Source: Dechloromonas sp. (lineage in GTDB: Bacteria > Pseudomonadota > Gammaproteobacteria > Burkholderiales > Rhodocyclaceae). Taken from it: a DNA stretch of 8,578 nt. A program made the translations under genes and the position numbers. The notes beneath the pieces are model-generated. The model had not been told where the DNA came from, searched no databases, and saw nothing but the letters and a program-made list of their open reading frames with translations. Below are positions 1-4,973 of this stretch, piece after piece. The stretch is from NCBI GenBank assembly GCA_017302355.1, contig JAFLDQ010000150.1, forward strand, positions 1 to 8,578. The letters run 5' to 3'. Within the stretch, counting starts at the first letter, position 1, and every line of letters begins with the position of its first letter.

Positions 1-1351
1 CGCGCCGGTTCTGGTCGCTGTATTCGACCGCGAACTCGCCGACGGCGTCGTCGAACGCGCTGCTCGATCCCATGTAGCCGGCGATCAGCGCGGCGTCTCC
101 CGAGCGCGCATGCGCCCGCGCCAGCGCGCTGGCGCACAGCTTGCCGTAGATCGCCAGGATATTGCTGTTCCAGCCTTCCATCACCGCGCTGATCTTGACA
201 TCGCGCAATTGGCGAATGTAGAAGTGCCTGCCGTTCTCGCCGGCGGTCCATCCGAGGAAGATATCGGTCGCCGCCTGCATCAGGCGCTGGCCGGCGATGA
301 CGCGCTGGCCATGGTTGGGATAGACGCTCTGGCCGGCATACGGCTCGAGAACCGAAGCCCGCGCCTCCTTGACCTGCAGGAAGAGCGGGTCATTCTCGCC
401 ACCCATCAGCAACATGACGCCGCAGCGGGTGCCGACGCTGCCGACTCCGACGACCTTCACCGCGAGATCGCAGAACTGGTAGCGGTCGAACAGCGTCCGC
501 ACGTGGTCGGCCAGCGATTCGCGGTACGCCGCCAGCGCCTGGCCGTACTGCGTCGTCACGCCGGGCGCATCCTCGGCGGACGGATGGTAGATCAGCGGCG
601 GCTGGTCCTTGATCCGCGGGACAGCTCCGACATGCTCGACGAGCTTCGGGAACACATACTCGGCCGCGCTCTGCTGCCGGGCCTTTTCCACCCGCTTGGC
701 GATGCGCTTGCGGTACTCGTCGCTGGGCGCTTCGGCAAACAGGCGTTCGAGCGTGATCGTGTCGTACCAGACATCGAGCGCCCGCATCGACGAATAATCG
801 GCCATGCGCTCGCGATAGGCGCGCACCGTTACCGCCGCCGCCTTCACTGCCTGACTCTGGCCGAGCTGGAGATGCTGCGCCGCGATGACGACGCTTGCCG
901 CCAGCCGCTTGAGATCCCACTCCCAGGGCGCCGGCAAGGTTTCGTCCAGGTCGTTGACATCGAAGATGACCTGCCGCTCCGGCGTCGCGAAACCGCCGAA
1001 ATTCATCAGGTGGGCATCGCCGCAGGCCTGCACCCGCGGCCCCGACACCGGCGTCGAAGCCAGGTCGGCCGCCATGATCGCCGCCGATCCCCGGTAGAAG
1101 GCAAACGGCGACTGCAGCATGCGACCGAAGCGGATCGGCACCAGGTCGGGGAGCCGCCCCTCGTTCGACTCGACCAGGAGATCGACGGGATCGCGACGGT
1201 CCTTCGGCGGCTTCCAGTCGCCCTGCTTCCAGCGCGGCACGACGTCGCGCAACTCCTGGCCTTTTGCCCGCTTCTCGTCGGGCGAAAGAATGGCTTCCTC
1301 GCTGCGCGCGCTCCGCCCCGACTTCTTCCCGCGAACCGAATTCCTGGCCAT
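1..1351 (-). CDS. DUF2252 family protein (3' end cut by window edge)
   Basis: The minus frame is open from ATG at 1351 to the window edge, giving 450 residues without a stop. The protein matches the DUF2252 pattern: GDAHLMNFG at residues 111-119, then VIFDVNDLDE around 128-137 and WEWDLKRLAAS at 143-153. The His/Asn and Asp motifs resemble the catalytic loop and metal-binding Asp of kinase-like or aminoglycoside-phosphotransferase-like folds. That resemblance is family-level inference and no substrate is known. Family members are usually about 440-480 residues, so only a short tail is missing. The last visible residues (FAVEYSDQN) match the usual C-terminal region. The start is supported by GGGAGG six bases upstream. 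The gene is transcribed away from the rest of the window and has no visible operon partner. No signal peptide or membrane segment is seen, so it is probably cytoplasmic. Confidence 0.9.
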   Translation of the reverse strand, partial: MARNSVRGKKSGRSARSEEAILSPDEKRAKGQELRDVVPRWKQGDWKPPKDRRDPVDLLVESNEGRLPDLVPIRFGRMLQSPFAFYRGSAAIMAADLASTPVSGPRVQACGDAHLMNFGGFATPERQVIFDVNDLDETLPAPWEWDLKRLAASVVIAAQHLQLGQSQAVKAAAVTVRAYRERMADYSSMRALDVWYDTITLERLFAEAPSDEYRKRIAKRVEKARQQSAAEYVFPKLVEHVGAVPRIKDQPPLIYHPSAEDAPGVTTQYGQALAAYRESLADHVRTLFDRYQFCDLAVKVVGVGSVGTRCGVMLLMGGENDPLFLQVKEARASVLEPYAGQSVYPNHGQRVIAGQRLMQAATDIFLGWTAGENGRHFYIRQLRDVKISAVMEGWNSNILAIYGKLCASALARAHARSGDAALIAGYMGSSSAFDDAVGEFAVEYSDQNRR

Positions 1352-1357
1352 CGCACA

Positions 1358-1363
1358 CCTCCC
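1358..1363 (-). promoter_or_regulatory. Ribosome binding site of the DUF2252 gene
   Basis: The minus strand reads GGGAGG six bases before ATG at 1351. This decides the start over any downstream Met. Confidence 0.8.
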
Positions 1364-1374
1364 TTTCACCTGTG

Positions 1375-1391
1375 GTCAGCGACACGCTGAC
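1375..1391 (-). promoter_or_regulatory. 17-bp perfect dyad in the DUF2252 leader
   Basis: GTCAGCG at 1375-1381 and CGCTGAC at 1385-1391 are perfect inverted repeats with a 3-base loop. The dyad ends 12 bases before the DUF2252 ribosome binding site. If transcription starts near 1391, as the -10 element at 1398-1403 predicts, the stem-loop would form the 5' end of the mRNA. It could equally be a repressor operator over the start site. The symmetry is directly visible; the role is inference. Confidence 0.45.
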
Positions 1392-1397
1392 GAACCC

Positions 1398-1426
1398 ATT
1401 CTACGCCTGCGCCACCATCGCGGCAG
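1398..1426 (-). promoter_or_regulatory. Candidate promoter of the DUF2252 gene
   Basis: The minus strand has TAGAAT at 1403-1398 (5 of 6 matches to the sigma70 -10 box). With a 17-base spacer the -35 box would be CTGCCG at 1426-1421, a weak match. A second inverted repeat, CGCCTGC at 1404-1410 with GCAGGCG at 1423-1429, lies in the spacer and -35 area and could be an operator. A weak -35 with a spacer dyad would fit an activator-dependent promoter, but this is only inferred. Confidence 0.3.
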
Positions 1427-1500
1427 GCGAAAATGCTGGCGCGCCGTGGCCGCGGCATGACCTTTCGCAAGGCTTTGCCCATGGGGGCACGAGCCGACGG

Positions 1501-1536
1501 AACCGCGCCGCGATGCCGGCGGCGCGGTTGTCTTTT
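1501..1536 (+). terminator. Rightward rho-independent terminator-like hairpin without an upstream gene
   Basis: AACCGCGCCGC at 1501-1511 and GCGGCGCGGTT at 1519-1529 form a perfect 11-bp stem with a 7-base loop. The T-rich run GTCTTTTCC follows on the plus strand. On the minus strand no T run follows, so it works only rightward. No plus-strand gene precedes it: the neighbour on the left is the DUF2252 promoter pointing away. It may be left from a lost gene or may end a small RNA starting around 1400-1500. Confidence 0.45.
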
Positions 1537-1576
1537 CCTGCACGATTGTGCATGTGATTCGGCCCTTTTTTCGTTT

Positions 1577-1628
1577 CGCCGCAGCCATGCTCGCCCCCAT
1601 CGAACGCCGCATCGCCGTCGAACTCGAC
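1577..1628 (+). repeat. tex: Relic copy of the tex 5' end (left member of a direct repeat)
   Basis: These 52 bases align without gaps to 8022-8073, the start of tex, with mismatches only at 1581, 1584, 1606 and 1627 (48 of 52 identical). From the ATG at 1587 to 1626 there is one mismatch in 40 bases. Translation gives [13 protein letters not shown], against [13 protein letters not shown] at the real gene. After about 13 codons the similarity stops and the sequence enters grxD in a different frame. The copy cannot make Tex. Orientation is the same as the full copy. Confidence 0.8.
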
Positions 1629-1636
1629 ATGCGGCG
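1605..1636. repeat. Quasi-palindrome at the tex-relic/grxD junction
   Basis: CGCCGCAT at 1605-1612 pairs with ATGCGGCG at 1629-1636, and GTCGA at 1617-1621 pairs with TCGAC at 1624-1628. This gives 13 paired positions, with an unpaired CGCC (1613-1616) on one arm and a 2-base centre. The right arm lies where the tex similarity is lost, so it looks like a fold-back copy of the left arm. It may mark a template-switch event at the breakpoint. Confidence 0.6.
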
Positions 1637-1638
1637 CA

Positions 1639-1839
1639 ACCTGCGGGGTGAGCGACCTCGTCACGGTCAACGTGCTCGCCGACGAGGAAATCCGCAGCGG
1701 CATCAAGGAGTACGCCAACTGGCCGACGATCCCGCAGCTCTACATCAATGGCGAATTCATCGGCGGCTGCGACATCATGAAGGAGATGTACCAGTCGGGC
1801 GAACCGCGGCAGTTGCCGGAAGGCGTCGCCCAGACCTGA
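1639..1839 (+). pseudogene. grxD: 5'-truncated monothiol glutaredoxin GrxD
   Basis: The reading frame from about 1639 to the TGA at 1837-1839 encodes the C-terminal two thirds of a Grx4/GrxD-type monothiol glutaredoxin. It includes [34 protein letters not shown] and CDIMKEMY. Intact members are about 100-115 residues; only about 66 remain. The N-terminal part is absent, including the KGTP lysine and the CGFS active-site cysteine needed to bind glutathione and the shared 2Fe-2S cluster. The upstream frame runs into unrelated sequence and a stop at 1555, with no ATG. The WPTIPQ cis-proline region and the GGCD glutathione-binding segment are well preserved, so the break looks recent. A GTG at 1648 could be read as a start, but the product would lack the active site. 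The gene is convergent with fabI, 37 bases away. An assembly join is an alternative explanation. Confidence 0.85.
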
Positions 1840-1876
1840 GCCGGTGGCGTCCCGGTCCCGAACCTGGCGGGCTGGC

Positions 1877-2659
1877 TCAGGCCATGATATTGACGCCGCC
1901 ATCGACATACACCGTGCTGCCGGTCAGGCGGCGGGCGTACGGCGTGGACAGGAAGGCGCAGGTGTAGCCGACGTCCATGATGTCGACCAGTTCGCCGAGC
2001 GGCGCCCGCTGCGCCGCCTCGTTGAGCAGGAGGTCGAAATCCTTGAGGCCCGATGCCGCCCGCGTCTTCAGCGGCCCCGGCGAGATGGCGTGGACGCGGA
2101 TGCCCTGCGGCCCGAGTTCATAGGCCAGATAGCGGCAGGCGGATTCCAGCGCCGCCTTCACCGGCCCCATCACGTTGTAGTTCGGCGCCACCTCGTTGGC
2201 GCCGTGGTAACTCATCGCGAACATCGCCCCGCCCTGGTCCATCAGCGGCGCGGCCAGCCTGGCCATGCGGATGAACGAGTGGCAGGAAATGTCCATCGCC
2301 TTGGCGAAACCTTCCGCCGAACAGTGGATCAGCCCGCCCTGCAGGTCCTCCTTGGGGGCGAAGGCGATCGAATGGACGAGGATGTCGAGGCGGCCCCACT
2401 TGCGGGCGATTTCCTCGAACAGCGCCTCGAGCTGGCCTGGCTGGCCGACGTCGAGCGGCATGAAGATCGACGCGCCGAGTTCCGTCGCCAGCGGTTCGAC
2501 GAACTTCCTCGACTTTTCGTTGAGGTAGGTGATCGCCAGGTCGGCCTGCAGTTCGTGGAACGCTTCGGCGCAGCCGTAGGCGATGGAACTGTCGTTGGCA
2601 ATGCCGACGACCAGCGCCTTCTTGTCCTTGAGCGGCGGGCTGGGGATATCGAGAGCCAT
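1877..2659 (-). CDS. fabI: Enoyl-[acyl-carrier-protein] reductase, FabI type
   Basis: This 260-residue short-chain dehydrogenase-like protein reduces trans-2-enoyl thioesters to acyl thioesters with NAD(P)H, the last step of each fatty-acid elongation round. Visible motifs are the FabI-type nucleotide-binding segment VVGIANDSSIAYG at residues 17-29, HSIAFAP at 96-102, and the catalytic set Tyr151, Tyr161 and Lys168 in the Y-x6-K arrangement typical of FabI. The ISPGPLKTRAASG segment at 192-204 matches the substrate-binding loop, and the length is normal. The ATG is supported by AGGAGGA six bases upstream. It is the last gene of the DUF3141-pta-ackA-fabI set, 107 bases after ackA. That gap leaves room for its own promoter, but I see none that convinces. 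The location suggests a paralogue dedicated to this acyl-CoA module rather than the housekeeping enzyme; that is inference. Confidence 0.93.
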   Translation of the reverse strand: MALDIPSPPLKDKKALVVGIANDSSIAYGCAEAFHELQADLAITYLNEKSRKFVEPLATELGASIFMPLDVGQPGQLEALFEEIARKWGRLDILVHSIAFAPKEDLQGGLIHCSAEGFAKAMDISCHSFIRMARLAAPLMDQGGAMFAMSYHGANEVAPNYNVMGPVKAALESACRYLAYELGPQGIRVHAISPGPLKTRAASGLKDFDLLLNEAAQRAPLGELVDIMDVGYTCAFLSTPYARRLTGSTVYVDGGVNIMA

Positions 2660-2665
2660 GGTTTG

Positions 2666-2672
2666 TCCTCCT
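2666..2672 (-). promoter_or_regulatory. Ribosome binding site of fabI
   Basis: The minus strand reads AGGAGGA with a 6-base spacer to ATG at 2659. It is close to a perfect Shine-Dalgarno sequence, the strongest in the module. Confidence 0.85.
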
Positions 2673-2766
2673 GGTCAGGCTGGGTTGATTCCATTTCCAG
2701 AGCAATTGTGACGCGAAGACGAGCCGCCGACAGTGCAAGTAGCACGGCAAGGCGAAGTCGACAAAG

Positions 2767-3963
2767 TCACGGTTGGTTTGGAAATGGAATGAGCAGGCGC
2801 CGGGTATGGCGGGCGATCATCAGTTCCTCGTTGGTCGGAATCACCCAGGCGGCAACCCGGCTGTCCGCCGTACTCAGGCGTGGACCGCCCGCCGCGTTGG
2901 CGGCGGGATCGAGTTCCACCCCGAGCCAGGCGGCGGCGCGGCAGACCCGTTCCCGAATCTCGGCGGAATGTTCGCCGATGCCGGCGGTGAACACCAGGGC
3001 GTCGAGTCCGCCGAGCGCCGCGGCCAGCGAACCGAGCTCGCGGCCGATGCGGTAGACGAACAATTCCACCGCAAATCCGGCCCGTGGTTCGCCGGAAGCG
3101 AGCAGGGTCCGCATGTCGCTGGAGACGCCGGAAACGCCGAGCAGCCCCGACTGCTGGTAGAGCAGCTTCTCGATGGCGCGGGCGTCCATCTTCAGTTCGT
3201 CCATCAGATAGAGAACCACCCCAGGGTCGAGATTGCCGCTGCGCGTGCCCATCGGCAACCCGTCGACCGCGGTGAAGCCCATCGTGCTGGCGATGCTTCT
3301 GCCGGCACGGATCGCGCACAGGCTGGCTCCGTTGCCCAGGTGCAGCACGATGCTGCGTCCCGCCGCCGCGCGCGGGTCGACCTCGGGCAGGACCGAGGCG
3401 ATGTATTCATAGGATAGGCCGTGGAATCCGTAGCGGAGCACGCCACGCCCGGTGATCTCCGGCGGCAGGGCGAAGGCCTGGGCCACCTCCGGCTGGTGGC
3501 GATGGAAGGCGGTGTCGAAGCATGCCACCTGCGGCAATTGCGGCTGGTTCTCCAGCAGCAGGCGGATCGGCTTGAGGTTGTGCGGCTGGTGCAAGGGCGC
3601 CAGCGGGATGAATTGCTCGAGGTGTCCGACGATCGCGGCGGTCAGCCGGACCGGCGCGGCATGGCCGGAACCGCCATGCACCACCCGATGGCCGACGCCG
3701 GTCAGCCGGTGCTCGCCGAGGTGCTCGCGCAGGAAGCCGGCCAGATGGGCGATGGCGCCATCATGGCCAAGAGGCTCTCCGTCCGCCCACTGCCGCTCGC
3801 CGACGACGGCGCCCGCCGCGTCCCTGGCCTTGAAGCGGGGCGCCGTATAGAGCCCCTCCAGTTGTCCGCCCAGGAACAGGTCGAGCGCCGCACCCCGTTC
3901 CAGGAAGACCGAGAACTTGATGCTCGAGGAACCGGCGTTGAGGACGAGGATCGCGTCGCTCAT
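2767..3963 (-). CDS. ackA: Acetate/propionate kinase
   Basis: This 398-residue cytoplasmic enzyme interconverts acetyl (or propionyl) phosphate plus ADP with the free acid plus ATP. The ASKHA-fold signatures are complete. LVLNAGSSSIKF is at 6-17 with Asn9, and GHRVVHGG at 91-98 carries Arg93. FDTAFH at 149-154 carries catalytic Asp150, and RYGFHGLSYEY at 177-187 carries His181. LHLGNGAS at 207-214 carries His208, GTRSGNLDP at 239-247 carries Arg241, and PTNEE at 376-380 carries Glu380. These sites correspond to the known catalytic residues of the family. Two places differ from the common acetate-kinase wording: GLSYEY rather than GTSHxY, and SGN rather than SGD, so substrate preference may differ. 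The ATG at 3963 overlaps the pta stop as TGATG, which suggests translational coupling. The C-terminus ends in PFPNQP, with no extra domain. Confidence 0.95.
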   Translation of the reverse strand: MSDAILVLNAGSSSIKFSVFLERGAALDLFLGGQLEGLYTAPRFKARDAAGAVVGERQWADGEPLGHDGAIAHLAGFLREHLGEHRLTGVGHRVVHGGSGHAAPVRLTAAIVGHLEQFIPLAPLHQPHNLKPIRLLLENQPQLPQVACFDTAFHRHQPEVAQAFALPPEITGRGVLRYGFHGLSYEYIASVLPEVDPRAAAGRSIVLHLGNGASLCAIRAGRSIASTMGFTAVDGLPMGTRSGNLDPGVVLYLMDELKMDARAIEKLLYQQSGLLGVSGVSSDMRTLLASGEPRAGFAVELFVYRIGRELGSLAAALGGLDALVFTAGIGEHSAEIRERVCRAAAWLGVELDPAANAAGGPRLSTADSRVAAWVIPTNEELMIARHTRRLLIPFPNQP

Positions 3964-4904
3964 CAGCCCACCGCCTTGCCGGCATTTTCGCGCCGCGCCT
4001 GGGCGACCAGCGCCGCCACCGCGCACGAGGCCAGGCGGGTCAGCACCGAGTCGGCACGGCTGGTGAGGATGATCGGCACCCGCGCGCCGAGCACGATGCC
4101 GGCGGCGTCGGCGTCGGCCATGAAGCTCAGGCTCTTGGCCAGCATGTTGCCGGCCTCGAGGTCGGGAACGACCAGGATGTCGGCCTTGCCGGCCACCGGT
4201 GAGTCGATCTTCTTGATCCTGGCGGCGTCGAGGTCGATGGCGTTGTCTAGAGCCAGCGGGCCATCCAGAATGCCGCCGGTGATCTGGCCGCGATCCGCCA
4301 TCTTGCACAGCGCGCCGGCCTCGATGGTCGATTGCAGCTTCGGATTGACCGTTTCCATGGCCGAGAGGATGGCGACCTTCGGCTTTTCGCTGCCCAGCGC
4401 ATGGGCGAGATCGATGGCGTTCTGGATGATGTGGACCTTGTCTTCCATGGTCGGGAAGATGTTGATCGCCGCGTCGGTGACGAAGATGGCGCGATCCAGG
4501 CTCGGCACGTCCATGATGAAGCAGTGGCTGATCCGGCGTTCGGTGCGCAGCCCGGTGCCGCCGCGCACGACGGCGGCCATCAGTTCGTCGGTGTGCAGGC
4601 TGCCCTTCATCAGCATCTCGGCCCTGCCTTCGCGCGCCAGTTGTACCGCCAGGTCGGCGGCGGCGTGACTGTGCGGGGCATCGACGAGCTCGTAGCCGGA
4701 GATGGCCAGGTGGAATTGCGCCGCGACAGCCTCGATCCGCGCCCGTGGCCCGACCAGGATCGGCTGCACGATGCCGAGTTCGGCCGCTTCGACGGCGCCC
4801 CGGAGCGAACTCTCGTCGCACGGGTGGGCGACCGCGGTCGGGACCGGCTTCAGGGCCTGACAGCGGGCGATCAGTCTCTTGTATTTCTCGTGCTTGCGTT
4901 CCAT
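3963..4904 (-). CDS. pta: Phosphate acetyl/butyryltransferase (PTA_PTB domain only)
   Basis: This 313-residue enzyme transfers the acyl group of acyl-CoA to phosphate, making the acyl phosphate used by AckA. The PTA_PTB signatures are clear: LMKGSLHTDELM at 98-109, FVTDAAINIFPTMEDK at 141-156, DILVVPDLEAGNMLAK at 242-257 and GARVPIILTSRADS at 273-286. Many homologues in this gene arrangement are annotated as two-domain proteins with an N-terminal MaoC-like enoyl-CoA hydratase domain. Here that domain is absent and the protein starts directly with the transferase. I chose ATG 4904 because GAGGAG lies 6 bases upstream. An in-frame ATG at 4931 would add nine residues but has no good ribosome binding site. 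The stop overlaps the ackA start by one base. Acyl-chain specificity cannot be told from sequence. Confidence 0.92.
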   Translation of the reverse strand: MERKHEKYKRLIARCQALKPVPTAVAHPCDESSLRGAVEAAELGIVQPILVGPRARIEAVAAQFHLAISGYELVDAPHSHAAADLAVQLAREGRAEMLMKGSLHTDELMAAVVRGGTGLRTERRISHCFIMDVPSLDRAIFVTDAAINIFPTMEDKVHIIQNAIDLAHALGSEKPKVAILSAMETVNPKLQSTIEAGALCKMADRGQITGGILDGPLALDNAIDLDAARIKKIDSPVAGKADILVVPDLEAGNMLAKSLSFMADADAAGIVLGARVPIILTSRADSVLTRLASCAVAALVAQARRENAGKAVG

Positions 4905-4910
4905 CACTCG

Positions 4911-4916
4911 CTCCTC
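4911..4916 (-). promoter_or_regulatory. Ribosome binding site of pta
   Basis: The minus strand reads GAGGAG with a 6-base spacer to ATG at 4904. It decides this start over the upstream ATG at 4931. Confidence 0.75.
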
Positions 4917-4933
4917 TTGACTGGCGCCCATGA

Positions 4934-4973
4934 GGCGGCCTTCCCGGACCGTGCCGCAGCCGGTCAGGCCGCC
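4934..4973 (-). promoter_or_regulatory. Intercistronic hairpin between the DUF3141 gene and pta
   Basis: GGCGGCCT at 4934-4941 and AGGCCGCC at 4966-4973 pair perfectly. An inner stem GACCG at 4947-4951 with CGGTC at 4961-4965 stacks on it, leaving a 5-base bulge and a 9-base loop. The structure starts inside the last codons of the DUF3141 gene and covers its stop. No T run follows, so it is not a classical terminator. It could stabilise or process the transcript and set different levels of the two products. Confidence 0.5.

Noticed and set aside
110..1390. Long open frame on the plus strand opposite the DUF2252 gene
   Set aside because: It is antisense to a clearly recognisable protein, has Arg/His-rich low-information content and matches no family. 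Such shadows are usual in high-GC DNA.
1840..1876. Bidirectional terminator between convergent grxD and fabI
   Set aside because: Only a short GAGCC/GGCTC pairing is visible, with no extended stem and no T run on either strand.
2660..2766. Separate promoter for fabI in the gap after ackA
   Set aside because: CACAAT could be a -10 box, but no acceptable -35 box lies at 16-18 bases. A small GTGC/GCAC stem is too short to call.
1844..3055. 403-codon plus-strand open frame over fabI and ackA
   Set aside because: The minus-strand FabI and AckA motifs fully explain this DNA; the plus-strand translation has no recognisable domain.
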